A model generated the notes under the pieces. That model had not been told where the DNA came from. It worked only from the letters and a program-made list of their open reading frames with translations, and ran no database searches. A stretch of DNA of 64,000 bases from NCBI GenBank assembly GCA_964019695.1, contig CAXHUL010000214.1:1364001-1428000 (forward strand). Direction: 5' to 3'. How positions within the stretch are numbered: position 1 is the first letter of the stretch; each line of letters starts with the position of its first letter. This document shows positions 1 through 12,599 of the stretch, in pieces. The position numbers and the translations under genes were made by a program. The DNA is from Loripinus fragilis (Eukaryota > Mollusca > Bivalvia > Lucinida > Lucinidae).

Positions 1-3000
1 ACTTTGAGGGCATCAGTGGGTGTGGTGTGAAAACCTCCGAATGCATGGTTCTCAGCTCCTGCTGTGGGCAGCAAGCCAATTTTTTTTCCAAAATGTTGAC
101 CTATAAAAGAGCTTACTCGGGTGTGAAAATTATCATTGTGCGCGCGCGCCCCGGACCGCAATTATGATATTTCCTGTTTTCCCATAGGGCCCAAGGCAAA
201 TGGGGATAGCGGTTGTACGCGCTTTCTAAGGCTCTGATCGCTTTTAGATTTTGCACGCGGATAGGGCCAACAGAGGCGCAGGTATTGCCATGCGCACCCG
301 CCCGCAACAATGTTTCGATACCGAGTTATCGGGGTGTGGAAGTCCGCCGCCCCGAAGCTTTACGCGCTTCCGTCTCGCAAACTACTATTTTCATCATGCC
401 CACACTGGCATCAGTTTGTAGTACGGGAGGCCGTCTACAAATGGTGAAAATTTCAAAGCGTTCCATCGGAAAATTAAAAAGTTATGAGCATTAGAAGATC
501 TTCCCATTAGGCCCCATTAGGCCACAGTAGCCGACCCGGCCTAAAACTTGCGCGGGTCACTTTCACGGACAGGCTCGAAACTGGTGCCAGAAGTTAGCCC
601 CCGACTAGAGCTTCATTGTGAGGCATTGCGTAAAATTTTCCGTCCCCCCGAGTGCCGCGCAATAGCCCCTGAAAGGGCTTTCCGCACAATTTTCACGCCC
701 TTATTTGAGCCACTTGTAGGTGAAGGAATTTTGCACAAATGACTGAGAGGTGCTCCTGGGCACTGCTCATCACTTTGCAATAGGTTCGGGGGCTTTTCGC
801 GAAGGTCGCGTTTTCTCGAACTTTGAGGGCATCAGTGGGTGGGGTGTGAAAACCTCCGAATGCATGGTTCTCAGCTCCTGCTGTGGGCAGCAAGCCAATT
901 TTTTTTCCGAAATGTTGACCTATAAAAGAGCTTACTCGGGTGTGAAAATTATCATTGTGCGCGCGCGCCCCGGACCGCAATTATGATATTTCCTGTTTTC
1001 CCATAGGGCCCAAGGCAAATGGGGATAGCGGTTGTACGCGCTTTCTAAGGCTCTGATTGCTTTTAGATTTTGCACGCGGATAGGGCCAACTGAGGCGCAG
1101 GTATTGCCATGCGCACCCGCCCGCAACAATGTTTCAATACCGAGTTATCGGGGTGTGGAAGTCCGCCGCCCCGAAGCTTTACGCGCTTCCGTCTTGCGAA
1201 CTACTATTTTCATCATGCCCACACTGGCATCAGTTTTTAGTACGGGAGGCCGTCTACAAATGGTGAAAATTTCAAAGCGTTCCATCGGAAAATTAAAAAG
1301 TTATGAGCATTAGAAGATCTTCCCATTAGGCCACAGTAGCCGACCCGGCCTAAAACTTGCGCGGGTCACTTTCACGGACGGGCTCGAAACTGGTGCCAGA
1401 AGTTAGCCCCCGACCAGAGCTTCATTGTGAGGCATTGCATAAAATTTTCCGTCCCCCGAGTGCCGCGCAATAGCCCCTGAAAGGGCTTTCCGCACAATTT
1501 TCACGCCCTTATTTGAGCCACTTGTAGCCGAAGGAATTTTGCGCAAATGACTGAGAGGTGCTCCTGGGCACTGCTCATCACTTTGCAATAGGTTCCGGGG
1601 CTTTTCGCGAAGGTTGCGTTTTCTCGAACTTTGAGGGCATCAGTGGGTGGGGTGTGAAAACCTCCGAATGCATGGTTCTCAGCTCCTGCTGTGGGCAGCA
1701 AGCCATTTTTTTTCCAAAATGTTGACCTATAAAAGAGCTTACTCGGGTGTGAAAATTATCATTGTGCGCGCGCGCCCCAGACCGCAATTATGATATTTCC
1801 TGTCTTCCCATAGGGCCCAAGGCAAATGGGGATAGCGGTTGTACGCGCTTTCTAAGGCTCTGATCGCTTTTAGATTTTGCACGTGGATAGGGCCAACAGA
1901 GGCGCAGGTATTGCCATGCGCACTCGCCCGCAACAATGTTTCGATAACAGGTTATCGGGATGTGGAAGTCCGCCGCCCCGAAGCTTTACGCGCTTCCGTC
2001 TCGCGAACTACTATTTTCATCATGCCCACACCGGCATCAGTTTGTAGTACGGTAGGCCGTCTACAAATGGTGAAAATTTCAAAGCGTTCCATCGGAAAAT
2101 TCAAAAGTTATGAGCATTAGAAGATCTTCCCATTAGGCCCCATTAGGCCACAGTAGCCGACCCGGCCTAAAACTTGCGCGGGTCACTTTCACGGACGGGC
2201 TCGAAACTGGTGCCAGAAGTTAGCCCCTGACCAGAGCTTCATTGTGAGGCATTGCGTAAAATTTTCTGTCCCCCGAGTGCCGCGCAATAGCCCCTGAAAG
2301 GGCTTTCGGCACAATTTTCACGCCCTTATTTGAGCCACTTGTAGCCGAAGGAATTTTGCGCAAATGACTGAGAGGTGCTCCTGGGCATTGCTCATCACTT
2401 TGCAATAGGTTCCGGGGCTTTTCGCGAAGGTCGCTTTTTCTCGAACTTTGAGGGCATCAGTGGGTGGGGTGTGAAAACCTCCGAATGCATGGTTCTCAGC
2501 TCCTGCTGTGGGCAGCAAGCCAATTTTTTTTCCAAAATGTTGACCTATAAAAGAGCTTACTCGGGTGTGAAAATAATCATTGTGCGCGCGCGCCCCGGAC
2601 CGCAATTATGATATTTCCTGTTTTCCCATAGGGCCCAAGGCAAATGGGGATAGCGGTTGTACGCGCTTTCTAAGGCTCTGATCGCTTTTAGATTTTGCAC
2701 GCGGATAGGGCCAACAGAGGCGCAGGTATTGCCATGCGCACCTGCCCGCAACAATGTTTCGATACCAAGTTATCGGGGTATGGAAGTCCGCCGCCCCGAA
2801 GCTTTACGCGCTTCCGTCTCGCGAACTACTATTTTCATCATGCCCACACTGGCATCAGTTTGTAGTACGGGAGGCCGTCTACAAATGGTGAAAATTTCAA
2901 AGCGTTCCATCGGAAAATTAAAAAGTTATGAGCATTAGAAGATCTTCCCATTAGGCCCCATTAGGCCACAGTAGCCGACCCGGCCTAAAACTTGCGCGGG

Positions 3001-3938
3001 TCACTTTCACGGACGGGCTCGAAACTGGTGCCAGAAGTTAGCCCCCGACCAGAGCTTCATTGTGAGGCATTGCTTAAAATTTTCCGTCCCCCGAGTGCCG
3101 CGCAATAGCTCCTGAAAGGGCTTTCCACACAATTTTCACGCCCTTATTTGAGCCACTTGTAGCCGAAGGAATTTTGCGCAAATGACTGAGAGGTGCTCCT
3201 GGGCACTGCTCATCACTTTGCAATAGGTTCCGGGGCTTTTCGTGACGGTCGCGTTTTCTCGAACTTTGAGGGCATCAGTGGGTGGGGTGTGAAAACCTCC
3301 GAATGCATGGTTCTCAGCTCCTGCTGTGGGCAGCAAGCCAATTGTTTTTCCAAAATGTTGACCTATAAAAGAGCTTACTCGGGTGTGAAAATTATCATTG
3401 TGCGCGCGCGCCCCGGACCGCAATTATGATATTTCCTGTTTTCCCATAGGGCCCAAGGCAAATGGGGATAGCGGTTGTACGTGCTTTCTAAGGCTCTGAT
3501 CGCTTTTAGATTCCGACGCGGATAGGGCCAACAGAGGCGCAGGTATTGCCATGCGCACCCGCCCGCAACAATGTTTTGATACCGAGTAATCGGGGTGTGG
3601 AAGTCCGCCGCCCCGAAGCTTTACGTGCTTCAGTCTCGCGAACTACTATTTTCATCATGCCCACACTGGCATCAGTTTGTAGTATGGGAGGCCGTCTACA
3701 AATGGTGAAAATTTCAAAGCGTTCCATCGGAAAATTAAAAAGTTATGAGCATTAGAAGATCTTCCCATTAGGCCCCATTAGGCCACAGTAGCCGACCCGG
3801 CCTAAAACTTGCGCGGGTCACTTTCACGGACGGGCTCGAAACTGGTGCCAGAAGTTAGCCCCCGACCAGAGCTTCATTGTGAGGCATTGCGTAAAATTTT
3901 CCGTCCCCCGAGTGCCGCGCAATAGCCCCTGAAAGGGC
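1..3938. repeat. Array segment, units anchored at 213, 1032, 1839, 2657, 3475
   Basis: Five diverged copies plus a partial copy at the left edge. The first copy has an extra C in the run near 645 (interval 819). The unit at 1032 lacks one decamer at 1,321. The unit at 1839 has CGATAACAGGTTATCG at 1,942-1,957, which lengthens the usual 5-bp dyad there to 6 bp. The unit at 3475 has GATTCCGACGCG at 3,509 where others have GATTTTGCACGCG. No gene seen. Confidence 0.9.
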
Positions 3939-5862
3939 TTTCCACACAATTTTCACGCCCTTATTTGAGCCACTTGTAGCCGAAGGAATTTTGCGCAAAT
4001 GACTGAGAGGTGCTCCTGGGCACTGCTCATCACTTTGCAATAGGTTCCGGGGCTTTTCGCGAAGGTCGCGTTTTCTCGAACTTTGAGGGCATCAGTGGGT
4101 GGGGTGTGAAAACCTCCGAATGCATGGTTCTCAGCTCCTGCTGTGGGCAGCAAGCCAATTTTTTTTCCAAAATGTTGACCTATAAAAGAGCTTACTCGGG
4201 TGTGAAAATTATCATTGTGCGCGCGCGCCCCGGACCGCAATTATGATATTTCCTGTTTTCCCATAGGGCCCAAGGCAAATGGGGATAGCGGTTGTACGCG
4301 CTTTCTAAGGCTCTGATCGCTTTTAGATTTTGCATGCGGATAGGGCCAACAGAGGCGCAGGTATTGCCATGCGCACCCGCCCGCAACAATGTTTCGATAC
4401 CGAGTTATTGGGGTGTGGAAGTCCTCTGCCCTGAAGCTTTACGCGCTTCCGTCTCGCGAACTACTATTTTCATCATGCCCACACTGGCATCAGTTTGTAG
4501 TATGGGAGGCCGTCTACAAATGGTGAAAATTTCAAAGCGTTCCATCGGAAAATTAAAAAGTTATGAGCATTAGAAGATCTTCCCATTAGGCCCCATTAGG
4601 CCACAGTAGCCGACCCGGCCTAAAACTTGCGCGGGTCACTTTCACGGACGGGCTCGAAACTGGTGCCAGAAGTTAGCCCCCGACCAGAGCTTCATTGTGA
4701 GGCATTGCGTAAAATTTTCCGTCCCCCGAGTGCCGCGCAATAGCCCCTGAAAGGGCTTTCCACACAATTTTCACGCCCTTATTTGAGCCACTTGTAGCCG
4801 AAGGAATTTTGCGCAAATGACTGAGAGGTGCTCCTGGGCACTGCTCATCACTTTGCAATAGGTTCCGGGGCTTTTCGCGAAGGTCGCGTTTTCTCGAACT
4901 TTGAGGGCATCAGTGGGTGGGGTGTGAAAACCTCCGAATGCATGGTTCTCAGCTCCTGCTGTGGGCAGCAAGCCAATTTTTTTTCCAAAATGTTGACCTA
5001 TAAAAGAGCTTACTCGGGTGTGAAAATTATCATTGTGCGCGCGCGCCCCGGACCGCAATTATGATATTTCCTGTTTTCCCATAGGGCCCAAGGCAAATGG
5101 GGATAGCGGTTGTACGCGCTTTCTAAGGCTCTGATCGCTTTTAGATTTTGCATGCGGATAGGGCCAACAGAGGCGCAGGTATTGCCATGCGCACCCGCCC
5201 GCAACAATGTTTCGATACCGAGTTATTGGGGTGTGGAAGTCCTCTGCCCTGAAGCTTTACGCGCTTCCGTCTCGCGAACTACTATTTTCATCATGCCCAC
5301 ACTGGCATCAGTTTGTAGTACGGGAGGCCGTCTACAAATGGTGAAAATTTCAAAGCGTTCCATCGGAAAATTAAAAAGTTATGAGCATTAGAAGATCTTC
5401 CCATTAGGCCCCATTAGGCCACAGTAGCCGACCCGGCCTAAAACTTGCGCGGGTCACTTTCACGGATGGGCTCGAAACTGGTGCCAGAAGTTAGCCCCCG
5501 ACCAGAGCTTCATTGTGAGGCATTGCGTAAAATTTTCCGTCCCCCGAGTGCCGTGCAATAGCCCCTGAAAGGGCTTTCCTCACAATTTTCACGCCCTTAT
5601 TTGAGCCACTTGTAGCCAAAGGAATTTTGCGCAAATGACTGAGAGGTGCTCCTGGGCACTGCTCATCACTTTGCAATAGGTTCCGGGGCTTTTCGCGAAG
5701 GTTGCGTTTTCTCGAACTTTGAGGGCATCAGTGGGTGGGGTGTGAAAACCTCCGAATGCATGGTTCTCAGCTCCTGCTGTGGGCAGCAAGCCAATTTTTT
5801 TCCCCAAATGTTGACCTATAAAAGAGCTTACTCGGGTGTGAAAATTATTATTGTGCGCGCGC
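3939..5862. repeat. Array segment with a recent single-unit duplication (units at 4292 and 5110)
   Basis: The units at 4292 and 5110 share rare changes at the same phase: GCATGCGG (4,333 and 5,151), GAGTTATTGGGG (4,402 and 5,220) and CCTCTGCCCTG (4,423 and 5,241). Upstream, CTTTCCACACAA is shared at 3,939 and 4,757. The only difference I saw in the compared stretch is TATGGG at 4,500 against TACGGG at 5,318. This indicates duplication of one 818-bp unit. No gene seen. Confidence 0.85.
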
Positions 5863-8800
5863 GTCCCGGACCGCAATTATGATATTTCCTGTTTTCCCAT
5901 AGGGCCCAAGGCAAATGGGGATAGCGGTTGTACGCGCTTTCTAAGGCTCTGATCGCTTTTAGATTTTGCACGCGGATAGGGCCAACAGAGGCGCAGGTAT
6001 TGCCATGCGCACCCGCCCGCAACAATGTTTCGATACCGAGTTATCGGGGTGTGGAAGTCCGCCGCCCCGAAGATTTACGCGCTTTTGTCTCGCGAACTAC
6101 TATTTTCATCATGCCCACACTGGCATCAGTTTGTAGTACGGGAGGCAGTCTACAAATGGTGAAAATTTCAAAGCGTTCCATCGGAAAATTAAAAAGTTAT
6201 GAGCATTAGAAGATCTTCCCATTAGGCCCCATTAGGCCACAGTAGCCGACCCGGCCTTAAACTTGCGCGGGTCACTTTCACGGACGGGCTCGAAACTGGT
6301 GCCAGAAGTTAGCCCCCGACCAGAGCTTCATTGTGAGGCATTGCGTAAAATTTTCCGTCCCCCGAGTGCCGCGCAATAGCCCCTGAAAGGGCTTTCCGCA
6401 CAATTTTCACGTCCTTATTTGAGCCACTTGTAGCCAAAGGAATTTTGCGCAAATGACTGAGAGGTGCTCCTGGGCACTGCTCATCACTTTGCAATAGGTT
6501 CCGGGGCTTTTCGCGAAGGTCGCAATTTCTCGAACTTTGAGGGCATCAGTGGGTGGGGTGTGAAAACCTCCGAATGCATGGTTCTCAGCTCCTGCTGTGG
6601 GCAGCAAGCCAATTTTTTTTCCAAAATGTTGACCTATAAAAGAGCTTACTCGGGTGTGAAAATTTTCATTGTGCGCGCGGGCCCCGGACCGCAATTATGA
6701 TATTTCCTGTTTTCCTATAGGGCCCAAGGCAAATGGGGATAGCGGTTGTACGCGCTTTCTAATTCTCTGATCGCTTTTAGATTTTGCACGCGGATAGGGC
6801 CAACAGAGGCGCAGGTATTGCCATGCGCACCCGCCCGCAACAATGTTTCGATACCGAGTTATCGGGGTGTGGAAGTCCGCCGCCCCGAAGCTTTATGCGC
6901 TTCCGTCTCACGAACTACTATTTTCATCATGCCCACACTGGCATCAGTTTGTAGTACGGGAGGCCGTCTACAAATGGTGAAAATTTCAAAGCGTTCCATC
7001 GGAAAATTAAAAAGTTATGAGCATTAGAAGATCTTCCCATTAGGCCCCATTAGGCCACAGTAGCCGACCCGGCCTAAAACTTGCGCGGGTCACTTTCACG
7101 GACGGGCTCGAAACTGGTGCCAGAAGTTAGCCCCCGACTAGAGCTTCATTGTGAGGCATTGCGTAAAATTTTCCGTCCCCCGAGTGCCGCGCAATAGCCC
7201 CTGAAAGGGCTTTCCGCACAATTTTCACGCCCTTATTTGAACCACTTGTAGCCGAAGGAATTTTGCGCAAATGACTGAGAGGTGCTCCTGGGCACTGCTC
7301 ATCACTTTGCAATAGGTTCCGGGGCTTTTCGCGAAGGTCGCGTTTTCTCGAACTTTGAGGGCATCAGTGGGTGGGGTGTGAAAACCTTCGAATGCATGGT
7401 TCTCAGCTCCTGCTGTGGGCAGCAAGCCAATTTTTTTTCCAAAATGTTGACCTATAAAAGAGCTTACTCGGGTGTGAAAATTATCATTGTGCGCGCGCGC
7501 CCCGGACCGCAATAATGATATTTCATGTTTTCCCATAGGCCCCAAGGCAAATGGGGATAGCGGTTGTACGCGCTTTCTAAGGCTCTGATCGCTTTTAGAT
7601 TTTGCACGCGGATAGGGCCAACAGAGGCGCAGGTATTGCCATGCGCACCAGCCCGCAACAATGTTTCGATACCGAGTTATCGGGGTGTGGAAGTCCGCCG
7701 CCCCGAAGATTTACGCGCTTTTGTCTCGCGAACTACTATTTTCATCATGCCCACACTGGCATCAGTTTGTAGTACGGGAGGCAGTCTACAAATGGTGAAA
7801 ATTTCAAAGCGTTCCATCGGAAAATTAAAAAGTTATGAGCATTAGAAGATCTTCCCATTAGGCCCCATTAGGCCACAGTAGCCGACCCGGCCTTAAACTT
7901 GCGCGGGTCACTTTCACGGACGGGCTCGAAACTGGTGCCAGAAGTTAGCCCCCGACCAGAGCTTCATTGTGAGGCATTGCGTAAAATTTTCCGTCCCCCG
8001 AGTGCCGCGCAATAGCCCCTGAAAGGGCTTTCCGCACAATTTTCACGTCCTTATTTGAGCCACTTGTAGCCAAAGGAATTTTGCGCAAATGACTGAGAGG
8101 TGCTCCTGGGCACTGCTCATCACTTTGCAATAGGTTCCGGGGCTTTTCGCGAAGGTCGCAATTTCTCGAACTTTGAGGGCATCAGTGGGTGGGGTGTGAA
8201 AACCTCCGAATGCATGGTTCTCAGCTCCTGCTGTGGGCAGCAAGCCAATTTTTTTTCCAAAATGTTGACCTATAAAAGAGCTTACTCGGGTGTGAAAATT
8301 TTCATTGTGCGCGCGGGCCCCGGACCGCAATTATGATATTTCCTGTTTTCCTATAGGGCCCAAGGCAAATGGGGATAGCGGTTGTACGCGCTTTCTAATT
8401 CTCTGATCGCTTTTAGATTTTGCACGCGGATAGGGCCAACAGAGGCGCAGGTATTGCCATGCGCACCCGCCCGCAACAATGTTTCGATACCGAGTTATCG
8501 GGGTGTGGAAGTCCGCCGCCCCGAAGCTTTATGCGCTTCCGTCTCACGAACTACTATTTTCATCATGCCCACACTGGCATCAGTTTGTAGTACGGGAGGC
8601 CGTCTACAAATGGTGAAAATTTCAAAGCGTTCCATCGGAAAATTAAAAAGTTATGAGCATTAGAAGATCTTCCCATTAGGCCCCATTAGGCCACAGTAGC
8701 CGACCCGGCCTAAAACTTGCGCGGGTCACTTTCACGGACGGGCTCGAAACTGGTGCCAGAAGTTAGCCCCCGACTAGAGCTTCATTGTGAGGCATTGCGT

Positions 8801-9341
8801 AAAATTTTCCGTCCCCCGAGTGCCGCGCAATAGCCCCTGAAAGGGCTTTCCGCACAATTTTCACGCCCTTATTTGAACCACTTGTAGCCGAAGGAATTTT
8901 GCGCAAATGACTGAGAGGTGCTCCTGGGCACTGCTCATCACTTTGCAATAGGTTCCGGGGCTTTTCGCGAAGGTCGCGTTTTCTCGAACTTTGAGGGCAT
9001 CAGTGGGTGGGGTGTGAAAACCTTCGAATGCATGGTTCTCAGCTCCTGCTGTGGGCAGCAAGCCAATTTTTTTTCCAAAATGTTGACCTATAAAAGAGCT
9101 TACTCGGGTGTGAAAATTATCATTGTGCGCGCGCGCCCCGGACCGCAATAATGATATTTCATGTTTTCCCATAGGCCCCAAGGCAAATGGGGATAGCGGT
9201 TGTACGCGCTTTCTAAGGCTCTGATCGCTTTTAGATTTTGCACGCGGATAGGGCCAACAGAGGCGCAGGTATTGCCATGCGCACCAGCCCGCAACAATGT
9301 TTCGATACCGAGTTATCGGGGTGTGGAAGTCCGCCGCCCCG
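5863..9341. repeat. Two-unit (1,636-bp) block duplicated in tandem, copies indistinguishable by eye
   Basis: Units at 5928 and 6746 reappear as 7564 and 8382. At least 14 rare variants recur exactly 1,636 bp apart, including AGATTTACGCGCTTTTG (6,070 and 7,706), GGAGGCAGTC (6,140 and 7,776), GGTCGCAATTTC (6,517 and 8,153), CTAATTCTCTG (6,760 and 8,396), GACTAGAGC (7,135 and 8,771) and ATAATGATATTTCATG (7,512 and 9,148). GCACCAGCCC marks the right ends at 7,645 and 9,281, while the left start at 6,009 has GCACCCGCCC. The junction therefore lies between about 7,646 and 7,705. I found no difference between the two copies. Confidence 0.9.
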
Positions 9342-12300
9342 AAGCTTTACGCGCTTCCGTCTCGCGAACTACTATTTTCATCATGCCCACACTGGCATCA
9401 GTTTGTAGTACGGGAGGCCGTCTACAAATGGTGAAAATTTCAAAGCGTTCCATCGGAAAATTCAAAAGTTATGAGCATTAGAAGATCTTCCCATTAGGCC
9501 CCATTAGGCCACAGTAGCCGACCCGGCCTAAAACTTGCGCGGGTCACTTTCACGGACAGGCTCGAAACTGGTGCCAGAGATTAGCCCCCGACCAGAGCTT
9601 CATTGTGAGGCATTGCGTAAAATTTTCCGTCCCCCGAGTGCCGCGCAATAGCCCCTGAAAGGGCTTTCTGCACAATTTTCACGCCCTTATTTGAGCCACT
9701 TGTAGCCGAAGGAATTTTGCGCAAATGACTGAGAGGTGCTCCTGGGCACTGCTCATCACTTTGCAATAGGTTCCGGGGCTTTTCGCGAAGGTCGCGTTTT
9801 CTCGAACTTTGAGGGCATCAGTGGGTGGGGTGTGAAAACCTCCGAATGCATGGTTCTCAGCTCCTGCTGTGGGCAGCAAGCCAATTTTTTTTCCAAAATG
9901 TTGACCTATAAAAGAGCTTACTCGGGTGTGAAAATTATCATTGTGCGCGCGCGCCCCGGACCGCAATAATGATATTTCCTGTTTTCCCATAGGGCCCAAG
10001 GCAAATGGGGATAGCGGTTGTACGCGCTTTCTAAGGCTCTGATCACTTTTAGATTTTGCACGCGGATAGGGCCAACAGAGGCGCAGGTATTGCCATGCGC
10101 ACCCGCCCGCAACAATGTTTCGATACCGAGTTATCGGGGTGTGGAAGTCCGCCGCCCCGAAGCTTTACGCGCTTCCGTCTCGCAAACTACTATTTTCATC
10201 ATGCCCACACTGGCATCAGTTTGTAGTACGGGAGGCCGTCTACAAATGGTGAAAATTTCAAAGCGTTCCATTGGAAAATTAAAAGTTATGAGCATTAGAA
10301 GATCTTCCCATTAGGCCCCATTAGGCCACAGTAGCCGACCCGGCCTAAAACTTGCGCGGGTCACTTTCACGGACGGGCTCGAAACTGGTGCCAGAGATTA
10401 GCCCCCGACCAGAGCTTCATTGTGAGGCATTGCGTAAAATTTTCCGTCCCCCGAGTGCCGCGCAATAGCCCCTGAAAGGGCTTTCCGCACAATTTTCACG
10501 CCCTTATTTGAGCCACTTGTAGCCGAAGGAATTTTGCGCAAATGACTGAGAGGTGCTCCTGGGCACTGCTCATCACTTTGCAATAGGTTCCGGGGCTTTT
10601 CGCGAAGGTCGCGTTTTCTCGAACTTTGAGGGCATCAGTGGGTGGGGTGTGAAAACCTCCGAATGCATGGTTCTCAGCTCCTGCTGTGGGCAGCAAGCCA
10701 ATTTTTTTTCAAAATGTTGACCTATAAAAGAGCTTACTCGGGTGTGAAAATTATCATTGTGCGCGCGCGCCCCGGACCGCAATTATGATATTTCCTTTTT
10801 TTCCCATAGGGCCCAAGGCAAATGGGGATAGCGGTTGTACGCGCTTTCTAAGGCTCTGATCGCTTTTAGATTTTGCACGCAGATAGGGCCAACAGAGGCG
10901 CAGGTATTGCCATGCGCACCCGCCCGCAACAATGTTTCGATACCGAGTTATCGGGGTGTGGAAGTCCGCCGCCCCGAAGCTTTACGCGCTTCCGTTTCGC
11001 GAACTACTATTTTCATCATGCCCACACTGGCATCAGTTTGTAGTACGGGAGGCCGTCTACAAATGGTGAAAATTTCAAAGCGTTCCATCGGAAAATTAAA
11101 AAGTTATGAGCATTAGAAGATCTTCCCATTAGGCCCCATTAGGCCACAGTAGCCGACCCGGCCTTAAACTTGCGCGGGTCACTTTCACGGACGGGCTCGA
11201 AACTGGTGCCAGAAGTTAGCTCCTGACCAGAGCTCAATTGTGAGGCATTGCGTAAAATTTTCCGTCCCCCGAATGCCGTGTAATAGCCCCTGAAAGGGCT
11301 TTCCGCACAATTTTCACGCCCTTATTTGAGCCACTTGTAGCCGAAGGAATTTTGCGCAAATGACTGAGAGGTGCTCCTGGGCACTGCTCATCACTTTGCA
11401 ATAGGTTCCGGGGCTTTTCGCGAAGGTCGCGTTTTCTCGAACTTTGAGGGCATCAGTGGGTGGGGTGTGAAAACCTCCGAATGCATGGTTCTCAGCTCCT
11501 GCTGTGGGCAGCAAGCCAATTTTTTTTCCAAAATGTTGACCTATAAAAGAGCTTACTCGGGTGTGAAAATTATCATTGTGCGCGCGCGCCCCGGACCGCA
11601 ATTATGATATTTCCTGTTTTCCCATAGGGCCCAAGGCAAATGGGGATAGCGGTTGTACGCGCTTTCTAAGGCTCTGATCGCTTTTAGATTTTGCACGCGG
11701 ATAGGGCCAACAGAGGCGCAGGTATTGCCATGCGCACCGGCCCGCAACAATGTTTCGATACCGAGTTATCGGGGTGTGGAAGTCCGCCGCCCCGAAGCTT
11801 TACGCGCTTCCGTCTCACGAACTACTATTTTCATCATGCCCACACTGGCATCAGTTTGTAGTACGGGAGGCCATCTACAAATGGTGAAAATTTCAAAGCG
11901 TTCCATCGGAAAATTAAAAAGTTATGAGCATTAGAAGATCTTCCCATTAGGCCCCATTAGGCCACAGTAGCCGACCCGGCCTAAAACTTGCGCGGGTCAC
12001 TTTCACGGACGGGCTCGAAACTGGTGCCAGAAGTTAACCCGTGACCAGAGCTTCATTGTGAGGCATTGCGTAAAATTTTCTGTCCCCCGAGTGCCGCGCA
12101 ATAGCCCCTGAAAGGGCTTTCCGCACAATTTTCACGCCCTTATTTGAGCCACTTGTAGCCGAAGGAATTTTGCGCAAATGACTGAGAGGTGCTCCTGGGC
12201 ACTGCTCATCACTTTGCAATAGGTTCCGGGGCTTTTCACGAAGGTCGCGTTTTCTCGAACTTTGGGGGCATCAGTGGGTGGGGTGTGAAAACCTCCAAAT

Positions 12301-12599
12301 GCATGGTTCTCAGCTCCTGCTGTGGGCAGCAAGCCAATTTTTTTCCAAAATGTTGACCTATAAAAGAGCTTACTCAGGTGTGAAAATTATCATTGTGCGC
12401 GCGCGCCCCGGACCGCAATTATGATATTTCCTGTTTTCCCATAGGGCCCAAGGCAAATGGGGATAGCGGTTGTACGCGCTTTCTAAGGCTCTGATCGCTT
12501 TTAGATTTTGCACGCGGATAGGGCCAACAGAGGCGCAGGTATTGCCAAGCGCACCCGCCCGCAACAATTTTTCGATACCGAATTATCAGGGTGTGGAAG
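9342..12599. repeat. Array segment, units 10018-12470; source or copy of the 4-unit-offset duplication
   Basis: From about 10,180 to 12,550 this segment matches 13,450-15,820 at an offset of 3,269-3,272 bp. Shared rare variants include CCAGAGATTAG (10,391 and 13,663), a missing C after the T tract (near 10,708 and 13,981), CACGCAGATA (10,876 and 14,145), CCGTTTCGCG (10,992 and 14,261), ATGCCGTGTAATAG (11,272 and 14,542), GCACCGGCCCG (11,733 and 15,002), GGCCATCTAC (11,869 and 15,138), CCGTGACC (12,039 and 15,308) and TTTGGGGGCATC (12,261 and 15,530). No gene seen. Confidence 0.85.

Noticed and set aside
213..494. 93-codon plus-strand frame, first of a series repeated in most units
   Set aside because: It begins at a TTG, has no recognisable domain, overlaps minus-strand frames of equal length, and is interrupted in several units (3475, 20638, 27997, 28815, 29633, 31267, 34536, 40645, 43097, 50441).
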